Numbered from the stretch's first letter, positions 1 to 7,857 are shown. The stretch: DNA of 34,082 bases from Microthrixaceae bacterium (GCA_019694615.1 JAIBBP010000047.1:1-34082), one strand, 5' to 3'. A program made the numbers and translations. The notes: generated by a model from the sequence alone, not told the origin.

Positions 1-105
1 CTTGGCCATACCCAGAGTGACGATGTCGGAACCGAGTTCGGGATCGATCACGCCGCGGAGCAGCCCCATCACGTCGTCGGGAGTCGGGGGTGCGGGGTTG
101 CTCAC
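1..105 (-). CDS. Mrp/DUF59 (MIP18-like) N-terminus, partial
   Basis: Read on the minus strand from a GTG at 105 to the window edge, this gives 35 residues containing DPELGSDIVTLGM. That is the start of the DUF59/MIP18 domain found at the N-terminus of Mrp (ApbC/NBP35) Fe-S carrier ATPases and in SufT. Only the N-terminal domain is visible, so Mrp ATPase and stand-alone SufT cannot be separated. It diverges from an A-type Fe-S carrier gene 157 bp away, which fits Fe-S cluster assembly or delivery. The GTG start was chosen because the GTG five bases upstream hits a stop after two codons. Confidence 0.72.
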   Translation of the reverse strand, partial: MSNPAPPTPDDVMGLLRGVIDPELGSDIVTLGMAK

Positions 106-262
106 GGCACCAGTCTACGGATCTGACCGGAGCAGGCGTCTGGGCTTGTGCCACCGACGAACATGGAATACGCGAACCCGATTCGACGTTGTTGGGGGGC
201 GCTCTGGGTGGACCGGCGGTCCGGCGGTACACTGGGGCCGCGTCACAAGGAGGCCCGCACCC

Positions 263-583
263 ATGATTTCCCTCACCGACTCCGCTGCTCACAAGGTTCG
301 GCAACTCATCGATCAGGAGGACGAGGAGAACCTCGCCCTTCGTGTCGCCGTCCGTCCTGGCGGTTGCTCGGGGTTCTCCTATGAGATGTTCTTCGACTCC
401 GAGGTGACTGCCGACGACTTGTCGACGGAGTTCTCCGGCGTGCGAGTGGTCGTCGACCCGTCGAGCGCGCAGCTGTTGAAGGGTGCCGAGCTCGACTACA
501 AGGACGGCCTCGAGAAGTCCGGCTTCGAGATCAACAACCCGAACGCACAGAAGACCTGCGGTTGCGGGTCATCGTTCAGCTGA
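263..583 (+). CDS. erpA: A-type Fe-S cluster insertion/carrier protein (ErpA/IscA family)
   Basis: A 106-aa protein with the three conserved cysteines of the HesB/IscA/SufA/ErpA family: C35 in the GGCSGF motif and C99/C101 in the C-terminal TCGCGSSF motif. These proteins bind [2Fe-2S] or [4Fe-4S] clusters and pass them to apo-enzymes in the cytoplasm. The ATG at 263 is preceded by a perfect Shine-Dalgarno (AAGGAGG, 247-253). An in-frame reading upstream would add about 87 non-homologous residues and was rejected. The next gene also encodes a [2Fe-2S] protein and begins within about 20 bp of the stop, so the two are probably co-transcribed. The family assignment is firm; the choice of erpA over other A-type names is conventional. 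Confidence 0.93.
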   Translation: MISLTDSAAHKVRQLIDQEDEENLALRVAVRPGGCSGFSYEMFFDSEVTADDLSTEFSGVRVVVDPSSAQLLKGAELDYKDGLEKSGFEINNPNAQKTCGCGSSFS

Positions 584-602
584 CGTCTCGACGGCCGATC
601 CT

Positions 603-2177
603 CTGAGCATTCAGTTCCAGCTCAACGGCGACCAGGTCGAGGTCGCCGAGGACGGGGCGAGCCTTCTCGAAGCGCTACGCGATCGTCTCGGAATCACGTC
701 GGTCAAGGACGGGTGCAGTCCCCAGGGCCAGTGCGGTTGTTGCACGGTGCTTGTCGACGGCGAGCCCCGGGTGAGCTGCGTGACGCCGGCGCGACGAGTG
801 TCCGGCCGAAATGTGACGACTCTCGAAGGGCTTCCCGCGGCCGACAGCGACGCGTGGGCCAAGGTGTTCTGTGCCACCGGTGCCAGCCAATGTGGTTTCT
901 GTACCCCTGGCATCATCATGCGACTCGATGGGCTGCGCCGTAAGGGTGGCGACCTCCATGATCGAGACACCGTCAACCGGGCACTGGCGGCGCACCTCTG
1001 TCGGTGCACCGGCTGGCAGACCATCGTCGAAGCGGCCGCGGCCTACGACTCGACGGTTGCCCTCGATCGCGACCTCGACGCGGCGACCCGACGGGCGACT
1101 GTGGAAGGCCATGCAACACAGCACGTCGCGCCCGACATCGCGCTCGGACGGGGTGGTTTCGCCGACGACGGTGCACCGACGGGAACCCAAGTCGCCGTGC
1201 TCAGCGGGGATGGGACGTGGACCGTCGCTCCCACGATGAGCCAGGCGCGTCGGATCATCGGCAAGGTCCAGGGGCGTCGGACCACCGTCGACCCCGAACC
1301 GCCTCTGGAGGTGCCCTCCGGAGATTGGGCGATCACCCTTCGGACCGGATGGGTTGACCCGGCGTATCTGGAAACCGACGCCTCGTGGGCGATTCCGGGG
1401 GGATCCCCCGCCGATCCACTCGCGAACGGCGGTGCCTTCGGGGCAAAGGCGCCTTCACCACTCCCCGAGGCCGCGGCAGCGTTGGTGGCCGATATCGGTA
1501 CCCCGGTCCGGCTTCGCTGGTCCCGCGAGGACGTCGTGCGTCGAGGCGCCAAGCGGCCGCCGATGGCGATCGCGATGGCGGCGGACGGAACCGGTGTGGT
1601 TCGGGTGGCTCGAACGGAAGGCATCGCTGAGCGCATCCGGTCGGTCGCCCCTGACTGGGATGTCGAGGAGGTCGACATCGCCGGCCCCCCGACCTCCTCA
1701 TCGATTCGCGCCGCTGGGTGGGGTGAGGTGCTGGCGGTCCGCGCGGCGGCGACGGCTGGCGATGACGGGACCACCGAGGTGACGACGCCCGATGGTGCCT
1801 GGGCGTCGGTTCGGATCGCCGGAGACGGCGCCCACGTGCGGGTGCGGTGCGGCGAGCTCCTCGATTCGGTCGTCGCTCGGAGCTATTGCATCGGCGCTGT
1901 CCACATGGCGTTGGGATGGGTGACGTCGGAGTCGGTCGTGGTCGACGGGGACGGGGAGTGTCACAGCTTGACCGTTCGTTCACTTGGCATCCTGCGACCA
2001 GGCGACATGATCGCGGTGCATGTCGAGTTCGATGATGAGCCGGGAGCCGAGCCGGTGTCGGGTAGCGACGCCGTGTTCGTCGCGACTGCCGCGGCCGCGT
2101 GGGTTGCGCAACGAGAATCCGGCGGTGCACTCCCCGCGTCATGGCCAACCGGTCGAGTCCTACACTCGCCGGCATGA
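603..2177 (+). CDS. [2Fe-2S] domain fused to a shortened xanthine-dehydrogenase-large-subunit-like domain
   Basis: About 524 aa. The first 150 residues form a complete xanthine-dehydrogenase/CO-dehydrogenase small subunit: a plant-type ferredoxin domain with GCSPQGQCGCC and a later Cys, then the four-helix [2Fe-2S] domain with CGFCTPGIIM and LCRCTGW. The rest resembles a molybdopterin-binding large subunit from which the middle is missing. It has the GGAFGAK motif (family GGGFGGK), then RLRWSRED, then a region like the C-terminal end of XdhB. In that end the usual GVGE catalytic glutamate motif is not recognisable (SGSDAVF is there instead). Such a protein could transfer electrons but is unlikely to be a complete molybdenum hydroxylase. 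The start is unclear: the only in-frame ATG (483) lies inside the upstream gene and adds about 40 Arg/Ser/Thr-rich residues; the homologous part begins at a CTG at 603. The stop overlaps the ridA start (ATGA). Confidence 0.78.
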   Translation: MSIQFQLNGDQVEVAEDGASLLEALRDRLGITSVKDGCSPQGQCGCCTVLVDGEPRVSCVTPARRVSGRNVTTLEGLPAADSDAWAKVFCATGASQCGFCTPGIIMRLDGLRRKGGDLHDRDTVNRALAAHLCRCTGWQTIVEAAAAYDSTVALDRDLDAATRRATVEGHATQHVAPDIALGRGGFADDGAPTGTQVAVLSGDGTWTVAPTMSQARRIIGKVQGRRTTVDPEPPLEVPSGDWAITLRTGWVDPAYLETDASWAIPGGSPADPLANGGAFGAKAPSPLPEAAAALVADIGTPVRLRWSREDVVRRGAKRPPMAIAMAADGTGVVRVARTEGIAERIRSVAPDWDVEEVDIAGPPTSSSIRAAGWGEVLAVRAAATAGDDGTTEVTTPDGAWASVRIAGDGAHVRVRCGELLDSVVARSYCIGAVHMALGWVTSESVVVDGDGECHSLTVRSLGILRPGDMIAVHVEFDDEPGAEPVSGSDAVFVATAAAAWVAQRESGGALPASWPTGRVLHSPA

Positions 2178-2524
2178 GCGCACCTGTCGGCCCGTACACC
2201 CCAATCGTCCGCGCCGGTGACTTCCTCGTCGTGTCCGGCCAGCTCGGTCTCGGGGAGTCCGGGCTCGTCGTTGGTGGTGTCGCCGGGCAACTCCGCCAAG
2301 CCATGACCAACCTTTCCGCGTTGCTGATGACCGCCGGTGCGTCGCTGTCCGATGTCGTGAAGACCACCGTGTTCCTCGTCGACATGGAGCAGTACTCGAC
2401 GATGAACGAGGTCTACTGCGACATGTTCGGCGACCACCGTCCGGCCCGCTCCGCCGTCGCCGTCGCCGCACTCCCGCTGGGGGCGGACGTCGAGATCGAA
2501 GCGTGGTGCTACAAGCCCGAGTAG
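2174..2524 (+). CDS. ridA: RidA family reactive enamine/imine deaminase
   Basis: A 116-aa protein of the RidA/YjgF/UK114 family, trimeric cytoplasmic enzymes that hydrolyse reactive 2-aminoacrylate-type enamines and imines released by PLP enzymes. The C-terminal signature PARSAVAVAALPLGADVEIE is present, with the substrate-carboxylate-binding arginine at residue 92 and a conserved Glu at 109. The N-terminus (GPYTP..RAGDFLVVSGQ) also matches the family. The ATG at 2174 overlaps the upstream stop (ATGA), implying translational coupling. The length equals the family norm. Some members do other chemistry, so the exact substrate is not certain. Confidence 0.92.
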   Translation: MSAPVGPYTPIVRAGDFLVVSGQLGLGESGLVVGGVAGQLRQAMTNLSALLMTAGASLSDVVKTTVFLVDMEQYSTMNEVYCDMFGDHRPARSAVAVAALPLGADVEIEAWCYKPE

Positions 2525-2558
2525 GGGGTCGGGGCAGGTCGCGCGGTAGCCTGCTCAC

Positions 2559-2717
2559 ATGTTCGGTGCCATCCTCGTCATCATCGCCCTCCTGGTCGTC
2601 GTCCCTGTTGGGGTGCTCGTGACTGGCGGCGCGCTGGCGGGCATCATCGGCTACTTCGTGCAGAAGGACGTCGACGAACTCCACGAGGGCTCTGAACTCA
2701 TCGACCTCAACGGCTGA
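2559..2717 (+). CDS. 52-aa single-pass membrane protein
   Basis: A small ORF starting at ATG 2559 encodes 52 aa. Residues 4-34 are almost entirely Ile/Leu/Val/Gly/Ala, forming one transmembrane helix, possibly two with a turn at P16. The C-terminal tail of about 18 residues is acidic (VQKDVDELHEGSELIDL). It lies 34 bp after ridA on the same strand and ends 6 bp before the convergent regulator gene. No family is recognised. Membrane insertion is a strong prediction from composition; function is unknown. Confidence 0.55.
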   Translation: MFGAILVIIALLVVVPVGVLVTGGALAGIIGYFVQKDVDELHEGSELIDLNG

Positions 2718-2723
2718 GAGCGG

Positions 2724-3392
2724 TCACCCCCAGCGGGACTCGCCGAAGCGGTAGCCCACCGAACGGACCGTCGAGATCATCTGCGCGTGCTGCTCCCCGA
2801 GCTTGGCGCGTAGTCGGCGGATGTGGACGTCGACGGTTCGCGCGCCGCCGTAGTACTCGTAGCCCCACACCCGGCTCAGCAACGTCTCCCGGGTGAAGAC
2901 CCGCCCCGGGTTCTGTGCGAGGAACTTGAGCAGCTCGTACTCCATGTAGGTGAGGTCGAGCGGTTGGCCGTCGATCGACGCCTGGTACGTCTCGAGGTTG
3001 AGGATCAGGGCTTTGTAGACGATCGTCTCGGAGTCGTCGTCGAGGACTCCCTGGCGAGTTAGCAGGTGCTTGAGCCGTGCGTCGAACTCCAGGGGGTGAA
3101 ATGGTGTGACGCAGAAGTCCTCGAACAGCTCGTGTCGGCTCTCGAGTTCTCCGAGCTGTGACCCGCGAACGAGGAGCAGCAGCGGCGCGATACCGAGATC
3201 GTTGCGACCGAGCATGCGAGCGAACGAGAACGCACCGTCCGCATCGTCGGAAGCGTCGACGATGGCGCCGGCCCAACTGCCCGCTACCACTGACGCTTCG
3301 TCGGTGGCCGTTGCCCACGCGTATCCCGCCATGTCGAGCGACCGGACGACGTCGTGAGGTGGCGGATCGGGCCAGCAGAGCAGAGGTTCCAT
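2724..3392 (-). CDS. glnR: GlnR-like orphan response regulator (OmpR/PhoB type)
   Basis: A 222-aa protein with a degenerate receiver domain (about 1-112) and a complete OmpR-type winged helix (about 124-215; YMEYELLKFLAQNPGRVFTR, RTVDVHIRRLRAKLG and STVRSVGYRF). The receiver lacks a clear phosphorylation pocket: it keeps D46 but has PFHP where the conserved lysine normally sits. This is typical of actinomycete GlnR, an atypical regulator that senses nitrogen status without a partner kinase and activates glnA, glnII and ammonium uptake. Its position immediately downstream of glnA supports the assignment. Start 3392 has AAGGA about 7 nt upstream in the 14-bp gap after glnA, so the pair is probably an operon. 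A longer in-frame reading inside glnA was rejected. Confidence 0.8.
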   Translation of the reverse strand: MEPLLCWPDPPPHDVVRSLDMAGYAWATATDEASVVAGSWAGAIVDASDDADGAFSFARMLGRNDLGIAPLLLLVRGSQLGELESRHELFEDFCVTPFHPLEFDARLKHLLTRQGVLDDDSETIVYKALILNLETYQASIDGQPLDLTYMEYELLKFLAQNPGRVFTRETLLSRVWGYEYYGGARTVDVHIRRLRAKLGEQHAQMISTVRSVGYRFGESRWG

Positions 3393-3406
3393 CAACGGAG
3401 TCCTTG

Positions 3407-4744
3407 CTACCAGTTCTTGAGATACCGATCGAGCTCGAACTGGCTTACGTGGGCTTTGTACTCGGCCCACTCGGCGCGCTTGTTCCGGAGGAACCACTCG
3501 AAGATGTGCTCACCGAGCGCTTCACGCGCAAGATCCGAGGCCTCCATCTCGTCGAGTGCCTCGGACAGGGATGACGGCAGCGAAGTGATTCCGAGTGCCG
3601 TGCGTTCTGCCTCGGTGAGCTCGAAGAGGTTCGTCGCGGCCTCCGACGGCAGTTCGTAGCCGCCCTCGACTCCAGCCATCCCGGCCGCGAGGAGCACGGA
3701 GAACGCGAGGTACGGGTTGCATGCCGGATCGATTGCGCGGTACTCGATCCGAGTCGCCTCGGCCTCCTTGCCGCGCTTGGTGACCGGCACTCGGACCAAC
3801 GCGGAGCGGTTGTTGCACGCCCACGAGACGTGCACCGGTGCCTCGAACCCACTGACCAGCCGCTTGTAGCTGTTGACCAGCTGGTTGGTCACGGCGGTGA
3901 TCTCGGGGGCGTGACGGAGCAGGCCCGCGATGAACTTCTGAGCTACGGGAGACAGGTTGGACTGGGCACCGTCCTCGTAGAAGGCGTTGGACTCCGCCGT
4001 GAACAGCGACATGTGGGTGTGCATGCCCGAGCCCTGCACACCGGCGATCGGCTTGGGCATGAATGTCGCGTGGACCCCGTGTTGCAGTGCGACCTCGCGA
4101 ACCACGAGGCGCAACGTCATGATGTTGTCGGCCATCGAGAGCGCATCGGTGTAGCGGAGATCGATCTCATGTTGGGACGGGGCGTCCTCGTGGAAGGAGT
4201 ACTCGACGGGGATACCGACCGTCTCGAGTCGTTGGAGCGTGACTCGACGGATATCGGAGGACACATCCTTGGTCGTCAGGTCGAAGTAGCTCGCGCTGTC
4301 GAGCGGTTGAGGCACCGTCGAGGGGTCGTCACTCTCGAGGTAGAAGAACTCGACCTCCGGTGCGCACATGAGCGTGAAGCCTGCATCGTGTGCACGTTGG
4401 AGGTTGCGTTTGAGGACCTGCCGCGGGTCGCCTTCGAACGGGGTGCCGTCGAGGTTGACGAGGTCGCAGAACATCCGAGCGCTGACCTCGGTGCCGTCGC
4501 CCCACGTGACCAACTGGAAACTCGACGCGTCCGGAATCGCGAGCACGTCGCTCTCTTGAACCCGACTGAACCCGTCGATCGCGGAACCATCGAACTGGAT
4601 GCCGTCTTCGAACACCGCCTCGAGCTCGACGGGGGAGATCGCGATCGACTTCAGCTGGCCGAGCACGTCGCAGAACCAGAGGCGAATCAGGCGGACCTTC
4701 CGCTCCTCGACAGTTCGGAGCACGTAGGACTTCTGGTGTTCCAT
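3407..4744 (-). CDS. glnA: Glutamine synthetase type I (GSI-alpha-like)
   Basis: A 445-aa enzyme that makes glutamine from glutamate, ammonia and ATP as a cytoplasmic dodecamer. Seen are the beta-grasp N-terminal domain with FDGSAIDGFSRVQESD, the metal-site segment CAPEVEFFYL, the ammonium/glutamate site around NSYKRLVSGFEAPVHVSW, and RIEYRAIDPACNPYLAFS. Length and ending (about 445 aa, EWAEYKAHVSQFELDRYL) match GSI-alpha. The roughly 25-residue insertion and the adenylylation tyrosine loop of GSI-beta are absent, so control is probably by feedback (the Arg of GFSRVQES is in the Bacillus feedback-arginine position) and by transcription. It is transcribed toward the GlnR-like gene and away from a second, type II synthetase. 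Confidence 0.95.
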   Translation of the reverse strand: MEHQKSYVLRTVEERKVRLIRLWFCDVLGQLKSIAISPVELEAVFEDGIQFDGSAIDGFSRVQESDVLAIPDASSFQLVTWGDGTEVSARMFCDLVNLDGTPFEGDPRQVLKRNLQRAHDAGFTLMCAPEVEFFYLESDDPSTVPQPLDSASYFDLTTKDVSSDIRRVTLQRLETVGIPVEYSFHEDAPSQHEIDLRYTDALSMADNIMTLRLVVREVALQHGVHATFMPKPIAGVQGSGMHTHMSLFTAESNAFYEDGAQSNLSPVAQKFIAGLLRHAPEITAVTNQLVNSYKRLVSGFEAPVHVSWACNNRSALVRVPVTKRGKEAEATRIEYRAIDPACNPYLAFSVLLAAGMAGVEGGYELPSEAATNLFELTEAERTALGITSLPSSLSEALDEMEASDLAREALGEHIFEWFLRNKRAEWAEYKAHVSQFELDRYLKNW

Positions 4745-4795
4745 ACCCTCTACCTTCCCCGAACTCCGCCACAGAGTGAAACTCTCCGGGACCAG

Positions 4796-4811
4796 TTAAC
4801 AGAGCGTTCAC
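4796..4811. promoter_or_regulatory. Candidate GlnR operator between glnA and glnII
   Basis: In the 159-bp divergent region there are two direct repeats, TTAAC (4796-4800) and TTCAC (4807-4811), whose starts are exactly 11 bp apart. The spacing and the TNAC core resemble the GTNAC-n6 half-sites of actinomycete GlnR boxes. A GAAAC (4778-4782) lies nearby but out of the 11-bp phase. The site is placed to serve both divergent glutamine synthetase genes. Binding is inferred. Confidence 0.4.
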
Positions 4812-4903
4812 ATTGGGGCAACGGCTGGGAAATCGCCTAGGTTCAGCCTTGCTGTGTACCCAACACCGGCCGCAGAGCGCGGCCCTGACATGAGGTGGTT
4901 TTC

Positions 4904-5917
4904 GTGCCGTACAGGGCTGAATACATCTGGATCGATGGAACCGAACCGACCCCGCTGGTGCGGTCCAAGACCAAGATCATCGACAACGGCAAGGAGCCGG
5001 GAATCTGGGGCTTCGACGGTTCCTCGACGAACCAGGCGCCTGGTTCGGACTCCGACTGCGTGTTGAACCCGGTATTCACGTGCCCGGACCCCACTCGCGG
5101 CGGAGCAGACATCCTCGTCCTCTGCGAGGTGCTTCTGCCCGGCACGCTTGAGCCACACGTCACCAACCACCGGCGTGCCTGCGTCGAAACGTACGAGAAG
5201 TACAAGGACTTCGAGCCGCTCTTCGGCATCGAGCAGGAGTACACCCTCTTCCAGGAAGGCCGCCCCCTCGGCTGGCCGAAGGAGGGGTACTACTACCCCG
5301 CTCCGCAAGGCCCGTACTACTGCGGTGTCGGTTCCGTGGAGATCGCCGGCCGCGACCTCGTCGAGGCCCACACCACGGCCTGCCTTGAAGCGGGCCTGGG
5401 GATCGTCGGCACCAACGCCGAGGTGATGCTCGGCCAGTGGGAGTTCCAGGTCGGCATCCTCAACACCGTCGAGGTCGCGGATCACCTGTGGATGGCCCGT
5501 TACCTCCTGTACCGCATCGGTGAGGACTTCGGTGTCAACGCGTCGATCTCGGCCAAGCCGATCAAGGGCGACTGGAACGGCGCCGGCTGCCACACCAACT
5601 TCTCGACCAAGCAGATGCGTGAGGGCTGGGATCCGATCATCGCCGCGTGTGAGGCGCTCGGCGCCCCGGGCAAGGTCGAGGAGCACCTTGAGGGCTACGG
5701 CCACGGTTACGAGGAGCGCCTGACCGGCCTTCACGAGACCGCCCACTTCAGCGAGTACCGCTACGGCGTGTCCGACCGCGGCGCTTCGGTGCGCATCCCG
5801 TGGCAGGTTGGCGTCGACAAGAAGGGCTACATCGAGGATCGTCGGCCGAACGCCAACATCGATCCCTACATCGTGTCCCGTCTCATCACCAACACCGTGT
5901 GCGAGGCAGCGTCCTGA
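4904..5917 (+). CDS. glnII: Glutamine synthetase type II (eukaryotic-like)
   Basis: A 337-aa GS-II, the short decameric form found in eukaryotes, rhizobia and many actinomycetes. Diagnostic segments are WGFDGSSTNQAPGSDSD, LFGIEQEYTLF, KGDWNGAGCHTNFSTKQMR, and YGVSDRGASVRIPW. The GTG at 4904 was chosen over the GTG at 4895 because GAGGTGG (4892-4898) sits 5 nt before it. The protein then starts PYRAEYIWIDG, as in the family. It makes glutamine alongside GS-I, which is transcribed divergently from the same intergenic region. GS-II is usually induced under nitrogen limitation, consistent with the neighbouring GlnR-like regulator. A strong hairpin follows the stop. Confidence 0.95.
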   Translation: MPYRAEYIWIDGTEPTPLVRSKTKIIDNGKEPGIWGFDGSSTNQAPGSDSDCVLNPVFTCPDPTRGGADILVLCEVLLPGTLEPHVTNHRRACVETYEKYKDFEPLFGIEQEYTLFQEGRPLGWPKEGYYYPAPQGPYYCGVGSVEIAGRDLVEAHTTACLEAGLGIVGTNAEVMLGQWEFQVGILNTVEVADHLWMARYLLYRIGEDFGVNASISAKPIKGDWNGAGCHTNFSTKQMREGWDPIIAACEALGAPGKVEEHLEGYGHGYEERLTGLHETAHFSEYRYGVSDRGASVRIPWQVGVDKKGYIEDRRPNANIDPYIVSRLITNTVCEAAS

Positions 5918-5942
5918 CCCGACCGGCTCTGATGTGAGTGCG

Positions 5943-5971
5943 GAAGTGGGGGCCTTCGGGCCCCCACCTTC
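5943..5971 (+). terminator. Rho-independent-like hairpin after glnII
   Basis: A perfect 9-bp stem, GTGGGGGCC (5946-5954) and GGCCCCCAC (5959-5967), closes a TTCG tetraloop. With a one-base bulge it extends by GAA/TTC at the base. There is no long T-run after it, as is common in high-GC actinobacteria. It lies 26 bp after the glnII stop. Confidence 0.8.
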
Positions 5972-6040
5972 GCGTTCGGGAACACAACGCTCCCGGCCGG
6001 GTACGCCACGTCGCGTCGCGTCGTTGGTAGGTTCCCTGCC

Positions 6041-6619
6041 GTGTTGGAGTTGGCCGCTTGGGCGTACCTGGACGTCGCGTCGGGGCTCCTGATGCTCGCC
6101 GGCGCCATCAAGCTGGCTGAGCCGGACCCGTGGGTCGATGCGTTCGGGATTCTGTGGCCTGGTGCATCGCACCCCGGTCGACCCACCTGGCGCGGCGTAG
6201 CCCGCGCAGTCGGTGCCGGCGAGATCGGACTGGCCGGCTGGTTCTGGGGTGCCGAAGACGCCGTGCCGTTGGCGCTGCTGACGATGACCTACGTGGCGTT
6301 CACCGCGGTCGCTGCGGTCTTCGCCCGGCGCGACAACGCGTCGTGTGGGTGCTTCGGTCGTCGGTCGGCGCCGATATCGACCGTGCACGTCGTTCTCAAC
6401 GGCTCCGTCGTCGTGGTGGGGCTGGTCGCGCTGTTCGAGTCGCCGACGGCGTTGGCCGATCGGCTCGGTCCGGGCGTGGGGTCGACGGTCGCGTACTTGG
6501 TGTTCTTGGCGCTCGGAACCGCACTCACGGCGGTGGCCATGACGACGGCAGCGGAGTTGTCGGCGATCCGTCGGAGAGTCGAGCCGGCCGCAGCTCCGTC
6601 GGCGTCGGTTCGGACATGA
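6041..6619 (+). CDS. mauE: MauE/DoxX-like membrane protein
   Basis: A 192-aa integral membrane protein with about four hydrophobic helices and the motif NASCGCFG (about residue 100), the hallmark of the MauE family. MauE is needed with MauD to form the many disulfides of the methylamine dehydrogenase light chain; it is thought to be a membrane thiol-redox partner of the VKOR/DoxX fold. The start is GTG (6041), about 120 bp after glnII and beyond its terminator, so a new transcription unit begins here. Its stop overlaps the ATG of the Cys-rich light-chain-like gene (ATGA), and a MauD-like thioredoxin follows, which supports the family call. Confidence 0.75.
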   Translation: MLELAAWAYLDVASGLLMLAGAIKLAEPDPWVDAFGILWPGASHPGRPTWRGVARAVGAGEIGLAGWFWGAEDAVPLALLTMTYVAFTAVAAVFARRDNASCGCFGRRSAPISTVHVVLNGSVVVVGLVALFESPTALADRLGPGVGSTVAYLVFLALGTALTAVAMTTAAELSAIRRRVEPAAAPSASVRT

Positions 6620-7857
6620 GTGCCCGTCGGTCGGTGTCAGCGGCGCTGTTGGACGGCGCCGTGAGGGGCTTCGGTGGCCGCCTCGACCGTCGGAGCGTTC
6701 TTAGGGCCGGCACGATGGCGGCGACGGCGCTGGTCGCCGCTCCGTCCGACTTTGTGCTGAGACCGCGCTCCGCCTACGCCGCTGTTTGCGGGTGCTCGGG
6801 CCAGGGTTGCGCGTGCGGGTCGCTGTGTTGCGACGGCTACACCGAGTTCTGTTGCACGCTGACCGGGTCCAACGGGTGTCCGCCGGGCACGGTCGCAGCT
6901 GGGTGGTGGAAGGTCGATGGCTCGGGATTCTGCGGTGGTGCGCCGCGGTACTACCTGGACTGCAACTCACAGTGCGGAGCGTGTGGCTGTCGTGGCGGGC
7001 TGTGCAGTGGGGCGTGCTCGGGGACCCGGTGCGGCTGCGCCGCTGGTGACTGCAACAATCGCAAGAGCGGGTGCACGATGTTCCGGTACGGCCAGTGCAA
7101 CCAGCACATCGCGTGCCTCGGCCCGATCGTGTGCAGGGTCGTCACCTGCACACCGCCGTGGGTCTTCGATGGTTCGTGCACCACCGCGTCTCGCACGGAC
7201 AACAACACCGCCAACCACAACCGACCCTGCCTCGAAGCGCCGTTCGGTGCGTTCGATGGGGTGGAGGACCTCGGCGGAGCGATCCGGGTGATCGGGTGGG
7301 CTGTTGACCAGAACCGTCTCGACGGCGTCGAGGCCCGAGTGTTCGTGGACCAGCGACCGATGGTCACCACGATGGCGAACCTTCCGAGGCCCGATATCGG
7401 TGCCGCGTATCCGTACTACGGCGTCGATCACGGCTTCGAGGCGGTCATCGATTGTGAACCGGGCCGCCACGTCGTCTGCGTGTTCGCTCACGACCAGGGT
7501 TCGGCGACGTCGACGTTTCTCGCGTTCACCACCATCGAGGTGAGTGGTCCGGTCGGGGCGATCGACAACACGGTGGGAGGGGCCGGCACGATCATCATCG
7601 ACGGGTGGGTCGTCGACCCGTTGCGACCGGGCGTGGCAGCGACGGTCCGTCTGTCGATCGACGGCAACGTGGTCTCCCAGGAAACGACTGGGATCGCGAG
7701 GCCCGACGTCACCAGCGGTCAGCCGACGTTCGCGCTGAACTGCGGATTCAACGCGTTGATCCAGACGGCGCCGGGAACCCACCGGGTCTGTGTCGACCTC
7801 GTGTACGGAACGGGGCGCATCGCGCCCCTGGGATGCCGGGAGGTGGTCGTCACATGA
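6616..7857 (+). CDS. Tat-exported Cys-rich methylamine-dehydrogenase-light-chain-like protein with two Ig-like repeats
   Basis: 413 aa. Residues 1-55 are a Tat leader (LDRRSVLRAGT with R25/R26; likely cleavage after AYA at 53-55). Residues about 58-190 hold 26 cysteines and resemble the methylamine dehydrogenase light chain: NGCPPGTVAAGWWKVDG, ARYYLDCNS-type RYYLDCN, and LGPIVC. Residues about 215-413 are two tandem repeats of about 90 aa, each with GW.VD, V.V.VD, a RPD segment and a late Cys pair, like the surface Ig-like repeats of actinobacteria. The Trp equivalent to the first TTQ tryptophan is present in GWW. By a rough alignment from memory the second TTQ Trp is not in its expected place. 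No MauB heavy chain or MauG is nearby. The product is probably secreted and disulfide-rich; an enzymatic role is uncertain. Confidence 0.7.
   Translation: MSARRSVSAALLDGAVRGFGGRLDRRSVLRAGTMAATALVAAPSDFVLRPRSAYAAVCGCSGQGCACGSLCCDGYTEFCCTLTGSNGCPPGTVAAGWWKVDGSGFCGGAPRYYLDCNSQCGACGCRGGLCSGACSGTRCGCAAGDCNNRKSGCTMFRYGQCNQHIACLGPIVCRVVTCTPPWVFDGSCTTASRTDNNTANHNRPCLEAPFGAFDGVEDLGGAIRVIGWAVDQNRLDGVEARVFVDQRPMVTTMANLPRPDIGAAYPYYGVDHGFEAVIDCEPGRHVVCVFAHDQGSATSTFLAFTTIEVSGPVGAIDNTVGGAGTIIIDGWVVDPLRPGVAATVRLSIDGNVVSQETTGIARPDVTSGQPTFALNCGFNALIQTAPGTHRVCVDLVYGTGRIAPLGCREVVVT

Noticed and set aside
210..233. GGACC-GGC-GGTCC dyad and TACACT upstream of the A-type carrier gene
   Set aside because: Possible operator and -10, but no -35 at proper spacing and short GC-rich dyads are frequent here.
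3830..4840. Long plus-strand ORF antisense to glnA
   Set aside because: It mirrors a clear glutamine synthetase and its translation lacks any domain; a high-GC shadow frame.
4808..6388. 526-codon minus-strand ORF across glnII and mauE
   Set aside because: It covers two well-supported plus-strand genes and their terminator; composition is Arg/Gly/Asp-rich shadow.
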